A stretch of DNA of 51,655 nucleotides from Bacilli bacterium (GCA_012518125.1 JAAYTF010000141.1:1-51655); one strand, 5' to 3'; numbered from the stretch's first letter, positions 20,000-27,916 are shown. Numbers and translations: made by a program. The notes: generated by a model from the letters alone, not told the origin.

Positions 20000-20281
20000 A
20001 TGGGTCACGAAGAGTTTGATCAAGAAGTCATCATCATACCTGATGGTTTTGGCAATGAACATCGGTTCATCGTCATATACCGTTTTGAAGTCGACGAAAC
20101 CGATTCGACATATGTTGCATTAGTGCCAGAAGAGCAAGAAAAGGAAGAAGTGCAAGACTTGTACGTTTTTCGCATCGAGGAAAACGGCGACGACTTGCGA
20201 TTATTCCAAATCGAAGACGATGACGAATGGGAAATCATCGAAGAAACGATTGCAACTTTAGAAGAGGATGGTATCATATAA
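20000..20281 (+). CDS. yrzB: DUF1292 protein YrzB
   Basis: 93 residues, strongly acidic (EEQEKEEVQDLYVFRIEENGDD, IEDDDEWEIIEETI). It matches the DUF1292/YrzB family that always travels with ireB and ruvX in Firmicutes. Its function is unknown. ATG 20000 follows GGGAGGT. It contains no signal peptide, membrane segment or catalytic motif that I can recognise. Confidence 0.9.
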   Translation: MGHEEFDQEVIIIPDGFGNEHRFIVIYRFEVDETDSTYVALVPEEQEKEEVQDLYVFRIEENGDDLRLFQIEDDDEWEIIEETIATLEEDGII

Positions 20282-20317
20282 CGAGATTGGAGTTTCCGAC
20301 AAAAGGGAGCATGACAT

Positions 20318-21472
20318 ATGGAAAAAGAGCAAGCGAAAGAACAATTGGAACAAGACTTGTCCTCGAGGGCGAGTGAAGCACGGATCGTCCGCAAAGTCGT
20401 CTTTTACGTCATCAGTTTTTTATTGCTCTTTTTTGCGATCACGATCTTTTTCGGTTATTCGTACGTCAAATCAGCTTTAGGTCCGGTTGATGAAGACAGT
20501 GAGGAACAAATTGAAGTCGAAATCCCTTTGGGGTCTACTAGCACTGATATCGCGAATATTTTGGAAGAACACGGATTGATCAAAGATGCCCGCATCTTCC
20601 GTTTTTACATCAAATTCAAAAATGAAGTGAACTTCCAAGCGGGGCAATATACGTTGTCGCCTTCGATGACTTTGGCGGAAACGGTTAAAGAGTTGCAGAC
20701 CGGAAAACTCATCGAGGAACCGATTTTCCGTATCACGATTCCGGAAGGCAAAACGTTGGAAGAAATCGCGCAACTTTTTTCGAAAAAGCTGTCTTTTTCA
20801 CCTGAAGAATTTATCGAAACGGCTGATGATGAAAAATTCGTCAAACAATTGATCGAATCTTATCCGAATTTGTTGTCTGAGGAAATATTGAATGACGACA
20901 TTTACCATCCGTTGGAAGGTTATTTATTTGCGGCGACGTACGACATTTTTGATGAAGCGATGACCCCTGAAGCTGTCATTACGATGATGGTGGAAAAAAC
21001 GAACGAATTGATCGAGCAAAGGATGGACGAAATTGAAGCGAGCGATTTCTCCGTTCATGAAATTTTGACGTTGGCTTCCATCATCGAACGCGAAGCGAAG
21101 TTTTCTGAAGACCGGCCGAAAGTGTCGCAAGTTTATTTGAATCGCTTGAAGAAGAATATGAAATTGCAAAGCGACATCACCGCTTTTTACGGTTTGCCGC
21201 ATAAAGCGGTCGTGACGTACGAAGACTTGGAAGTCAAAACGCCGTATAACACGTACATCATCAACGGGCTCCCGGTCGGACCGATCAGTTCGCCGAGCAT
21301 CGAATCGATCGATGCGGTGCTCCATCCGGAAGGCGAAGATTTTACGAAATTGTATTATTTTTCCCGACCATCCGGTGAAACGTTCTATTCCGATACGTTG
21401 GAGGAACATAACGCAATCAAAGAACAATACCGCCACGAGTGGTACGAATTGGAAAACGAATCAAAAAATTGA
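20318..21472 (+). CDS. mltG: Endolytic murein transglycosylase MltG
   Basis: 384 residues. A short cytoplasmic N-terminus is followed by one membrane segment (VVFYVISFLLLFFAITIFFGYSYV, about 26-49), a LysM-like segment (EIPLGSTSTDIANILEEHGLI) and the YceG domain. The catalytic region ILTLASIIEREAKFSEDRPK (Glu near 250) is followed by VYLNRLKKNMKLQSDITAFYG and the NTYIINGLPVGPISSPS motif. MltG cuts nascent glycan strands at the outer membrane face and limits peptidoglycan chain length. ATG 20318 is behind AGGGAG. It directly follows ireB-ruvX-yrzB. Confidence 0.95.
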   Translation: MEKEQAKEQLEQDLSSRASEARIVRKVVFYVISFLLLFFAITIFFGYSYVKSALGPVDEDSEEQIEVEIPLGSTSTDIANILEEHGLIKDARIFRFYIKFKNEVNFQAGQYTLSPSMTLAETVKELQTGKLIEEPIFRITIPEGKTLEEIAQLFSKKLSFSPEEFIETADDEKFVKQLIESYPNLLSEEILNDDIYHPLEGYLFAATYDIFDEAMTPEAVITMMVEKTNELIEQRMDEIEASDFSVHEILTLASIIEREAKFSEDRPKVSQVYLNRLKKNMKLQSDITAFYGLPHKAVVTYEDLEVKTPYNTYIINGLPVGPISSPSIESIDAVLHPEGEDFTKLYYFSRPSGETFYSDTLEEHNAIKEQYRHEWYELENESKN

Positions 21473-21498
21473 TATCGTATAGGAAAAGTGAGCGTAAG

Positions 21499-22131
21499 AT
21501 GGATTCTTTACAATATATCGCATCGCTCATTGCGAAATCACCCGCATGGGCACAAGATTTGGAGAAGTTCGCACGGGAACATCGTGTTCCCATCATCGAT
21601 CAAATCAGTTTGCAGTTATTGTTGCAGCTTGTCCGCTTAAAACGGCCTGAACGAATTTTGGAAATCGGGACGGCGATCGCATACTCGACGCTGCACATGC
21701 ATGAAGCCGTTCCAGACGCTTACATCACGACGATTGAAAAAAACGAAAAGATGTATGCCATCGCCGCCAAAAATATCGCCCGGTTCAAAAAAAGCGAGCG
21801 CATTGAGCTCATACATGGTGACGCGGCGGAAGTGATTGAACGTTTTCCACCTGAGAAGACGTTCGACTTTGTTTTTATTGATGCGGCGAAAAGCCAATAT
21901 TTGCGGTATTTCCAATCGATTGCCCCCCATGTGCTGAAAGGGGGAGTGATCGTTGCGGACAATGTGCTGTTCAAACAATTCGTCGCACAACCGGAGGAAG
22001 CGCCGAAACGTTTTAAAACGATCGTAAAAAATTTGCGGATGTTCAATGAATACGTCATGAAAAACGAAGATTTCCATTCGTCGCTCGCCCCGGTCGGCGA
22101 CGGACTCATGATCAGTATAAAACGAACATAA
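21499..22131 (+). CDS. yrrM: SAM-dependent O-methyltransferase, YrrM/TrmR-like
   Basis: 210 residues. The fold is the class I COMT type: ILEIGTAIAYSTLHMHEAVP is the SAM glycine loop, TTIEKNEKMYAIAAKNI follows, and DFVFIDAAKSQYLRYFQ plus KGGVIVADNVLF carry the metal-binding aspartates and asparagine. B. subtilis YrrM (TrmR) methylates 5-hydroxyuridine in tRNA; I infer the same role from similarity and position. The ORF track start (21439) overlaps mltG. ATG 21499 behind AAAAGTGAG gives the family N-terminus MDSLQYIASLI. B. subtilis has yrrN, yrrO and udk before greA; they are absent. Confidence 0.88.
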   Translation: MDSLQYIASLIAKSPAWAQDLEKFAREHRVPIIDQISLQLLLQLVRLKRPERILEIGTAIAYSTLHMHEAVPDAYITTIEKNEKMYAIAAKNIARFKKSERIELIHGDAAEVIERFPPEKTFDFVFIDAAKSQYLRYFQSIAPHVLKGGVIVADNVLFKQFVAQPEEAPKRFKTIVKNLRMFNEYVMKNEDFHSSLAPVGDGLMISIKRT

Positions 22132-22149
22132 ATGCTTATTTGTCGACGT

Positions 22150-22167
22150 ACCTATATTATTATAGGT
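22150..22167. repeat. Inverted repeat in the yrrM-greA gap
   Basis: ACCTATA-TTAT-TATAGGT, 7-bp perfect arms, 50 bases before greA and followed by GTGTCATTTTTATATTT. It could be a weak terminator for yrrM or an operator; nothing decides. Confidence 0.5.
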
Positions 22168-22217
22168 GTGTCATTTTTATATTTAGAAATAAATTTTAAT
22201 AGAGGAGTGTCGTCAAC

Positions 22218-22691
22218 ATGTCAGATGAAAAAAGTTATTACATGACCGAAGAAGGAAAAGCAAAACTAGAAGAAGAATTGCATAATCTCAAAACGGTGAA
22301 ACGACATGAAGTAGTGGAACGTATTAAAATCGCACGCGATTTTGGCGATTTATCGGAAAACTCCGAGTATGACTCGGCAAAAGAAGAACAAGCTTTCGTC
22401 GAATCACGCATCGCACAACTTGAAAAAATGATCCGCAACGCTGTCATCATTGAAAACAACGCCGACAACGATGTCGTTTCACTCGGCAAAAAAGTCACAT
22501 TCAAAGAGCTGCCTGACGGGGAAGAAGAAACGTACACCATTGTCGGAAGCGCCGAAGCCGACCCGTTTGAGGGAAAAATATCCAACGATTCTCCGATGGC
22601 AAAAGCGCTTCTCGGCAAAGCAAAAGGCGATGAAGTGACGGTTCCGACCCCGGGCGGGGAAATGCAAGTCAAAATCATCGATATAGAATGA
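22218..22691 (+). CDS. greA: Transcription elongation factor GreA
   Basis: 157 residues. The N-terminal coiled-coil hairpin has the acidic tip [20 protein letters not shown] (near 36-55), which reaches into the RNA polymerase secondary channel and stimulates cleavage of backtracked RNA. The C-terminal FKBP-like domain ends [16 protein letters not shown]. Tip residues D and E are intact, so it should be active. ATG 22218 follows AGAGGAGTG. It is followed 30 bases later by the yrrS-like gene. Confidence 0.97.
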   Translation: MSDEKSYYMTEEGKAKLEEELHNLKTVKRHEVVERIKIARDFGDLSENSEYDSAKEEQAFVESRIAQLEKMIRNAVIIENNADNDVVSLGKKVTFKELPDGEEETYTIVGSAEADPFEGKISNDSPMAKALLGKAKGDEVTVPTPGGEMQVKIIDIE

Positions 22692-22721
22692 TGCAAACCT
22701 TTAGAAAGGTGGCAACGTCAT

Positions 22722-23351
22722 TTGGATGATAAACAAATTCAATTGTCACGCAGCTATCGGCAAAAAAAGCGAAAGCGGAACAAACAGATCATCTACTCTT
22801 TCGTTTTATTGGCATTGTTATTTTTCATCATCTTGTTATATTTAATATTTAATGGTGCAGGCGACGACGCAAAAACTGAAAACGATGCAAAAGCGAATGA
22901 GCAAGAAACCGTGGAAACGACGGAAACAGGTGACAATGCTGCTTTTGACAATGAAACGGAAAACGAAAACGAAGCAGGCGAATCGAACGGCGCAAATCAA
23001 CTTGAACAAGAAATCGTCATCCAACATATCGAAAGCGATGATCCGAACGTCATTGAAGCGTACGTCGGCAATTGGCCACCAGTCGGCACCGTTCAGAAAG
23101 AGCCGCACGTGACGGACTTTAAAAGAGACAGCACCGATTGGAACGAAATGAAAAAAGCGGTCATGCTGGCGACGAATATTGAAGAGGAAAATTTAATCGA
23201 GCTCTGGTTTGGCAACGGTGGAGAGCAAAAAGTGATTGCCACGGTGAAAGACCGTTCCACCGATGAAATTTTTCGCGTCCATATCGAGTGGGTTGAATCC
23301 CAAGGTTGGCAACCAACGCTCGTGGAAAAACTGAAAGAATACATCCAATAA
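22722..23351 (+). CDS. yrrS: YrrS-like single-pass membrane protein (DUF1510)
   Basis: 209 residues. A basic N-terminus (RSYRQKKRKRNKQ) precedes one membrane segment (IIYSFVLLALLFFIILLYLIF, about 24-44). A highly acidic, Asn/Glu-rich linker (about 46-95) is followed by a folded extracellular C-terminal domain (VEAYVGNWPPVGTVQ... FRVHIEWVESQGWQPTLVEKLKEYI) that resembles the DUF1510 domain of YrrS. Function is unknown. B. subtilis yrrS precedes a penicillin-binding protein gene (pbpI); here mtnN follows instead. Start is TTG 22722 with AAAGGTGG about 8 bases before. Confidence 0.8.
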   Translation: MDDKQIQLSRSYRQKKRKRNKQIIYSFVLLALLFFIILLYLIFNGAGDDAKTENDAKANEQETVETTETGDNAAFDNETENENEAGESNGANQLEQEIVIQHIESDDPNVIEAYVGNWPPVGTVQKEPHVTDFKRDSTDWNEMKKAVMLATNIEEENLIELWFGNGGEQKVIATVKDRSTDEIFRVHIEWVESQGWQPTLVEKLKEYIQ

Positions 23352-23364
23352 GTGGAGGAATCAA

Positions 23365-24051
23365 ATGAAATACGGATTGATTGGAGCGATGGATGAAGAA
23401 ATCGCCTTTTTGCAAGAACAAATGAACGATAAAACGGAGCATCATATTGCCAATCGATTGTTTATCGAAGGCAACTTAAACGGCCGCGATGTCGTTTTAT
23501 TGCAATCCGGCATCGGCAAAGTGAATGCGGCAATGGCCACGACCATCTTGATGGAACGATTTCAGCCGGATGCCGTCATTAACACCGGAACGGCTGGCGG
23601 ATTTTCTGATACGCTATCCGTCGGTGATATCGTCATCAGCGATGAAGTCGTCCATCACGACGTCGATGCGACGGCATTCGGCTATGAACACGGACAAGTG
23701 CCGCGAATGCCCGCCAGATTCAAAGCCGACGCAACGCTGATGGAACGGACGAAACGGGTCGTGGAACAAATCGATCTTTATTATGAAATCGGCTTGATTG
23801 CCACCGGCGATTCGTTTATGAGTGATGAGACGAAAATCAAACAAGTTAAAGCGTTGTTCCCGGAAATGTTGGCCGCTGAAATGGAAGGAGCGGCGATTGC
23901 GCAAGTTTGCCATCAATACGAAACGCCTTTTATCATCATACGCGCCATCTCCGACGTGGCCGGAAAAGATTCACCGGTGACGTTTGAACAATTTTTGCAA
24001 CAATCAGCCAAAAACGCTGCGGAGATGATTCTTCGTTTATTGGATTCATAA
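23365..24051 (+). CDS. mtnN: 5'-methylthioadenosine/S-adenosylhomocysteine nucleosidase
   Basis: 228 residues. It begins KYGLIGAMDEEIAFL, with GTAGGF near 77, MLAAEMEGAAIAQVC near 170 (substrate-binding Met-Glu) and IIIRAISDVAG near 190 (catalytic Asp). MtnN removes adenine from methylthioadenosine and S-adenosylhomocysteine for methionine recycling and relief of methyltransferase inhibition. ATG 23365 follows GTGGAGGAATC, 13 bases after yrrS. The B. subtilis mtnN-linked genes yrrT, mccA and mccB are not next to it. A bidirectional terminator overlaps its stop. Confidence 0.96.
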   Translation: MKYGLIGAMDEEIAFLQEQMNDKTEHHIANRLFIEGNLNGRDVVLLQSGIGKVNAAMATTILMERFQPDAVINTGTAGGFSDTLSVGDIVISDEVVHHDVDATAFGYEHGQVPRMPARFKADATLMERTKRVVEQIDLYYEIGLIATGDSFMSDETKIKQVKALFPEMLAAEMEGAAIAQVCHQYETPFIIIRAISDVAGKDSPVTFEQFLQQSAKNAAEMILRLLDS

Positions 24052-24093
24052 AAAAGACGTTAGTATGGCGAAAAGCGATACTAACGTCTTTTT
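24051..24093. terminator. Bidirectional terminator between mtnN and sigK
   Basis: AAAAAGACGTTAGTAT / ATACTAACGTCTTTTT, 16-bp perfect stem around an 11-base loop. The A-run and T-run serve both converging genes. Confidence 0.95.
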
Positions 24094-24098
24094 ACGTA

Positions 24099-24818
24099 TC
24101 ATCCATTTCGTTTTTGCATTTGTTTCTCATCGTTGTAATAGGCACGAAACACTTTCAACAATGCACGTTTTTCGATTCGGGAAACGTAACTCCTTGAAAT
24201 GCCGAGCATATCGGCTATTTCCTTCTGCGTCAATTCTCGGTTGTTGTTTAATCCGTAGCGGTAAATTAACACCGTTTTTTCCCGTTCATCTAATACATCT
24301 AAATGTTTTTTCAACTTCGCCAACTGCATATTCAATTGCAAGTACTCCATAATATCTTCATTTTCCGCTTCGATGACGTCAAATAAACTGATTTCATTGC
24401 CTTCTTGGTCTTGGCCGATGGGACTATGTAGCGATACATCTTTGCTCGATTTTTTCAACGTCCGCAAAAACATCAAAATTTCATTTTCGATGCAACGCGC
24501 CGCATACGTCGCGAGTTTCGTCCCTTTGCCGGTTTTAAAACTTTCAACCCCTTTTATTAAACCGATCGTTCCAATTGATATTAAATCTTCGGTCGATTCC
24601 GTATGGCTGTTGAATTTTTTCACGATGTGGGCGACGAGGCGCAAATTGTGTTCGATCAATTTATTTCGCGCATATTCGCTTCCTTTTTTCATTTGTTCAA
24701 TGTAATATTCTTCTTCTTCCGGCGACAATGGCTGCGGGAAAGTGTTGTTTTTTACGTAAGAGGCAAAAAAAAGCGCATCTTTGACAAGCAGTGAAAGTAG
24801 TGACATGAACAACGACAT
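24099..24818 (-). CDS. sigK: Late mother-cell sporulation sigma factor, pro-sigma-K, intact
   Basis: 239 residues. The first 20 or so ([20 protein letters not shown]) form the hydrophobic pro-sequence, followed by [15 protein letters not shown]. Region 2 has [20 protein letters not shown] and [18 protein letters not shown] with [19 protein letters not shown]. Region 4 has [12 protein letters not shown] and the helix-turn-helix [25 protein letters not shown]. Sigma-K drives late mother-cell (coat and germination) genes after SpoIVFB cleaves the pro-sequence. The gene is not split by a skin-type element, unlike B. subtilis. ATG 24818 follows GGAGGGG. I see only a weak sigma-E-like promoter upstream (CATAAACT). 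Confidence 0.95.
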   Translation of the reverse strand: MSLFMSLLSLLVKDALFFASYVKNNTFPQPLSPEEEEYYIEQMKKGSEYARNKLIEHNLRLVAHIVKKFNSHTESTEDLISIGTIGLIKGVESFKTGKGTKLATYAARCIENEILMFLRTLKKSSKDVSLHSPIGQDQEGNEISLFDVIEAENEDIMEYLQLNMQLAKLKKHLDVLDEREKTVLIYRYGLNNNRELTQKEIADMLGISRSYVSRIEKRALLKVFRAYYNDEKQMQKRNG

Positions 24819-25029
24819 GAATGTCCCCTCCGATTTTGAAGCTATTAATAAGTTTATGAATGGGAAGGGAATTTGTGCCTGTCTTCCTTTGAAAAAAGAA
24901 TTCCATAAAACTTTGAAAGGTAATATTTTTTATATGCCCTCGTATGAAGACATCCACATAAACGGACGAAAACGTTTTGAAGTGAAATGAAGGAAAAAAA
25001 TCGTCGTTTCTGAGCGCTGAGCAAATTAA

Positions 25030-25057
25030 TTGTTAAACTTTCCATATATTTTATAAT
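25030..25057 (+). promoter_or_regulatory. Promoter of gpx
   Basis: TTGTTA (25030-25035), a 16-base spacer and a perfect TATAAT (25052-25057), 50-80 bases before gpx. The -10 lies inside the PerR-like box. The remaining sigK-gpx gap (24840-25029) shows no gene. Confidence 0.65.
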
Positions 25058-25074
25058 TATTATTAGATAATAAT
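25051..25074. promoter_or_regulatory. PerR/Fur-type operator overlapping the gpx promoter
   Basis: TTATAATTATTATTA (25051-25065) matches the PerR box TTATAATNATTATAA at 13 of 14 defined positions. A second overlapping repeat ATTATTAT-TAG-ATAATAAT (25056-25074) has perfect 8-bp arms. The first covers the -10, so binding should repress. The gene encodes a peroxidase, which fits PerR. Confidence 0.65.
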
Positions 25075-25109
25075 TAATACATCATCATTTAACAAAGGAC
25101 GGAGGAAAG

Positions 25110-25664
25110 ATGTCAGTATACGAAAAATTTGTTGTCGAGAATGTCAAAGGAGAAAAGGTGCCATTATCAAACTACAAAGGGAAAGTGTCGTTGATCGTCA
25201 ACACAGCGAGCAAATGTCAATTCACGTATCAATATGAACAGTTGCAAGAGCTGTATGAAAAATACAAAGCACATGGGTTAGCAATTTTAGGCTTTCCTTG
25301 CAACCAATTTGACAATCAGGAGCCCGGTACAAGTGAAGAAGCGCAACAATTTTGCCAAGTCAACTATGGCGTGACGTTTGACATGTTCAAAAAAATCAAC
25401 GTGAACGGCCCGGACGCCGATCCTTTGTTCAAATATTTAAAAGCGGAAGCCCCGTTTAAAGGTTTTGACGAAACGGAGATTGAACAAAAACTGTTGAAAA
25501 TGAAATTGGCGGCATTGTATCCGCAATGGGTGATAGGCGATGCCATCAAATGGAATTTCACGAAGTTTTTAATTGATCGCGAAGGCAACGTGATCAATCG
25601 ATTCGAGCCGTTTGAAGAACCGGATTCGTTCAAAAAAGAAATAGAACTCGCGCTCGTCGCTTAA
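25110..25664 (+). CDS. gpx: Glutathione peroxidase-family thiol peroxidase (BsaA-like)
   Basis: 184 residues with the thioredoxin fold of the Gpx family. The peroxidatic cysteine is C36 (NTASKCQFTYQYEQLQ), a codon for Cys rather than selenocysteine. Other signatures are LGFPCNQFDNQEPG (C64, Gln 66) and IKWNFTKFLID (catalytic Trp and Asn). C82 (EEAQQFCQVNYGVTF) is where thioredoxin-dependent members have the resolving cysteine, so thioredoxin is the likelier reductant. It reduces peroxides in the cytosol. ATG 25110 follows GGACGGAGGAAAG. It stands alone under a PerR-like operator and ends at a terminator, so it is a single-gene oxidative-stress unit. Confidence 0.93.
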   Translation: MSVYEKFVVENVKGEKVPLSNYKGKVSLIVNTASKCQFTYQYEQLQELYEKYKAHGLAILGFPCNQFDNQEPGTSEEAQQFCQVNYGVTFDMFKKINVNGPDADPLFKYLKAEAPFKGFDETEIEQKLLKMKLAALYPQWVIGDAIKWNFTKFLIDREGNVINRFEPFEEPDSFKKEIELALVA

Positions 25665-25666
25665 AA

Positions 25667-25708
25667 AAGAAACGCATTCGCTTTTCATGCAGGCGAATGC
25701 GTTTTTTA
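25667..25708 (+). terminator. Terminator of gpx
   Basis: AACGCATTCGC / GCGAATGCGTT, 11-bp perfect stem with an 11-base loop and a T-run. An A-run precedes it. The stretch 25709-25827 beyond it shows nothing I can name. Confidence 0.93.
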
Positions 25709-25827
25709 ATCTTGCAACTGAAACTCGTTTTATATAAGTATTTTATGATGATTCGGTTGGACGGTAAACGGGACTCGTCGCGGTGACATTCCCTCGTTGA
25801 ACTGTTTGCAAATTTAAAGTCGTTCCA

Positions 25828-25983
25828 TTATGAAGTCCTCATATGCCAGTCGGCCAAAAGCTGCTTTTTTAAATTGCGTCGGTAAATTTCCAGCTCGATC
25901 AATTCGATGAACGCTTCATCCAAATTTAATTGTTTCGCTTTTTCGAACGTTTCAAGTAACAGTCGGTTCGATAAAGATTCCAT
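25828..25983 (-). CDS. sda: Sporulation checkpoint histidine-kinase inhibitor Sda
   Basis: A 51-codon frame not in the ORF track: MESLSNRLLLETFEKAKQLN, continuing LDEAFIELIELEIYRRNLKK and ending in HMRTS. The core LSxxLLxE...AxxLNLxxxFIELIExEIxRR matches Sda, a two-helix hairpin that blocks KinA-type sporulation kinases when replication is disturbed. ATG 25983 follows AAAGGGG with good spacing. Upstream lie a plausible sigma-A promoter and a DnaA-box cluster, the regulation known for B. subtilis sda, which strongly supports the call. The C-terminal tail of about 12 residues after RRNLKK differs from B. subtilis. Confidence 0.88.
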   Translation of the reverse strand: MESLSNRLLLETFEKAKQLNLDEAFIELIELEIYRRNLKKQLLADWHMRTS

Positions 25984-26036
25984 TTTGAATACCCCTTTAA
26001 ACACTTAAAACTCTTTTTTAATAAAATACTAAAGAT

Positions 26037-26065
26037 AATTTAACACGAATAGAGTCATCGTACAA
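26037..26065 (-). promoter_or_regulatory. Probable sda promoter
   Basis: On the minus strand TTGTAC, a 17-base spacer and TAAATT. It lies 55-80 bases before the sda start, with the first DnaA-like box starting 10 bases upstream of the -35. Confidence 0.55.
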
Positions 26066-26074
26066 GTGCGGCAC

Positions 26075-26185
26075 TTATGCACATATTATTCACACTACAC
26101 GTGGATAACCGTTGAACAATGCTTGTAAACGTGATGGTAGAAAGAATTTGTTTGTATATAAAGTTATCCACAAGGTTGTGGATGT
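26075..26185. promoter_or_regulatory. DnaA-box cluster between sda and yqeG
   Basis: Five 9-mers resemble the DnaA box TTATNCACA. On plus: TTATGCACA (26075), TTATTCACA (26086) and TTATCCACA (26164, perfect). On minus: TTATCCACG (26100-26108) and ACATCCACA (26177-26185). The first three plus-strand boxes fit consensus fully. In B. subtilis DnaA acts at the sda promoter to link it to replication. The gap 25984-26298 holds only this cluster and the two divergent promoters. Confidence 0.75.
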
Positions 26186-26232
26186 GCGAAATTTGTCGAA
26201 AGGTTTTAACAAGATTTACACTTTCGCTATTA

Positions 26233-26261
26233 TTAAACAAGTTTTGCGATTATAATATAAT
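26233..26261 (+). promoter_or_regulatory. Probable promoter of the yqeG operon
   Basis: TTAAAC, a 17-base spacer and TATAAT (26256-26261); a second overlapping TATAAT starts at 26251. The start would be about 30 bases before yqeG. Confidence 0.5.
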
Positions 26262-26298
26262 AGAGATTGATGAAGGAAATAATTGGGGTGAATCATGG

Positions 26299-26823
26299 TT
26301 GCGATTATTTTTGCCTAAACGATATGTACGATCCATCTTTGAATTGAAGCCAGATTGGTTTAAACAAGAGGGCATCAAAGGAATTGTCATTGATTTAGAT
26401 AATACATTGATTCCGTGGGATGTCGAGGAAGTTCCCGACGAAGTGAAAGCGTGGCTGTCATCCTTAACCGAACAAGGTTTGAAAGTCGCGATCATTTCGA
26501 ACAACAGCCGCGCCCGCGTGAGCCATTTCGCCAAACCGATCAACATTCCGTACATTCACCGTGCAAAAAAACCGTTCAATTTCGGTTTTAAACGCGCCGC
26601 CAAAATGATGGGAACATCCCCGGGGGAAATGGCGGTCATCGGCGATCAGTTGGTTACGGACGTGTTTGGCGGGAACTATTTCGGAGCATACACGATTTTA
26701 GTGCGACCTCTCGTCGATTCGGATGCTCCGGCAACGAAAATCAATCGATTGATCGAATCGTATATAAAAAGACACTTATACCGTACAGGAAAATGGTCAA
26801 GGAGTGTAATCGATGAAAGCTGA
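26299..26823 (+). CDS. yqeG: HAD-superfamily phosphatase YqeG
   Basis: 174 residues from the chosen start. HAD motif I is IKGIVIDLDNTLIPWD (DxDxT near 30), motif II IISNNSRAR, and motif III/IV VIGDQLVTDVFGGN. The YqeG/GEP4 branch includes mitochondrial phosphatidylglycerophosphate phosphatase, but the bacterial substrate is uncertain. The ORF track extends to 26119 through the DnaA-box region, which is not credible. TTG 26299 follows GGGGTG by 8 bases and gives MRLFLPKRYVRS, the family start. The nearby ATG 26295 is out of frame. It overlaps yqeH by 11 bases. Confidence 0.9.
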   Translation: MRLFLPKRYVRSIFELKPDWFKQEGIKGIVIDLDNTLIPWDVEEVPDEVKAWLSSLTEQGLKVAIISNNSRARVSHFAKPINIPYIHRAKKPFNFGFKRAAKMMGTSPGEMAVIGDQLVTDVFGGNYFGAYTILVRPLVDSDAPATKINRLIESYIKRHLYRTGKWSRSVIDES

Positions 26824-27916
26824 TTTGATATGCAGCGGATGCGGCGCCACTTTGCAATCGGAAAACGAAGAAGCGGTCGGTTATATACCGAAATCGGCAT
26901 TGGATCGGGAACAATTGCTTTGCCAAAGATGTTTTCAGCTGCGGCATTACAATAAAAACGTCACCGTTTCCATCGACAGCGACGATTTTTTGAAAATGGT
27001 CAGTTCCATTTACGATAAAGAAGGGATCGTCGTCCATTTAATCGATATTTTCGATGTCAACGGTACGTTGCTTTCGAATTTACGACGCATCGTCGGGGAT
27101 AAAAAAGTGTTTCTCGTCGTCAATAAAATCGATGTTTTGCCGAAATCAACGAATTTCAACAAATTGATGGATTGGTTGGAACGTGAAGTAAAACAACATG
27201 GATTAGATGTCGAAAAAATATTTCTCATCTCCGCGGAAAAAGGTTGGTATGTCAACGATTTGGCGATGGCGTTGGAAAAAGAGCGCAATAAACAAGACAT
27301 TTACGTCGTCGGTGTGACAAATGTCGGCAAATCAACGTTTATCAATCAGCTCATCGAGCGTTCGACACAGATGAAAGATGCGATCACAACTTCATATTTT
27401 CCGGGAACCACGTTGAATTTTATCCGCATTCCTTTGGACAAAAACAGCTCGATGATCGATACGCCTGGTATCGTCAATAAAAAGCAAATAACACATTACG
27501 TTTCGAACAAAGACTTAAAAATCATCGTTCCGAAAAAAGAAATCAAACCGCGAAATTACCAGTTAAATGCGGAACAAACGTTGTTTTTCGGAGGGCTGGC
27601 TCGCCTCGATTACATCAAAGGAAAGCGGCAAACGTTCGTCGGTTATTTTTCCAACGACTTAATGATCCACCGGACGAAATGGAAAAATGCGGACACTTTA
27701 TACGAACGTCATGTTGGAAAGATGTTGTCGCCGCCTAATGAAGAAACGTTGAAAACATTGCCGAAATTGGTGAAACAATCTTTCCGGATCACCGAACCGG
27801 ACACCGACATCGTCTTTTCCGGCTTGGGCTGGGTGACGGTCGTTGACGGCAACGCCACCGTCGACGTGTATTACCCGCAAGGTTTATCCGTTTCGCTTAG
27901 ACGTTCTTTTTATTAA
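26813..27916 (+). CDS. yqeH: Circularly permuted GTPase YqeH, 30S ribosome assembly
   Basis: 367 residues. An N-terminal zinc finger has C7-C10 and C37-C40 (CSGC, CQRC). The GTPase motifs come in permuted order: G4 VVNKID near 103, G5-like ISAEKGW, then G1 GVTNVGKSTFINQL near 165, G2 PGTTLN and G3 DTPGIVN. A C-terminal RNA-binding domain follows. YqeH is needed for 30S subunit assembly in B. subtilis. ATG 26813 follows AAGGAGTG and overlaps yqeG, so the two are translationally coupled. Confidence 0.96.
   Translation: MKADLICSGCGATLQSENEEAVGYIPKSALDREQLLCQRCFQLRHYNKNVTVSIDSDDFLKMVSSIYDKEGIVVHLIDIFDVNGTLLSNLRRIVGDKKVFLVVNKIDVLPKSTNFNKLMDWLEREVKQHGLDVEKIFLISAEKGWYVNDLAMALEKERNKQDIYVVGVTNVGKSTFINQLIERSTQMKDAITTSYFPGTTLNFIRIPLDKNSSMIDTPGIVNKKQITHYVSNKDLKIIVPKKEIKPRNYQLNAEQTLFFGGLARLDYIKGKRQTFVGYFSNDLMIHRTKWKNADTLYERHVGKMLSPPNEETLKTLPKLVKQSFRITEPDTDIVFSGLGWVTVVDGNATVDVYYPQGLSVSLRRSFY

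Noticed and set aside
24781-24990. 69-residue plus-strand ORF over the sigK start
   Set aside because: It overlaps the sigK ribosome site and start on the other strand and has no supporting features.
26119-26298. N-terminal extension of YqeG in the ORF track
   Set aside because: It translates the DnaA-box and promoter region. Family length and the GGGGTG site support TTG 26299.
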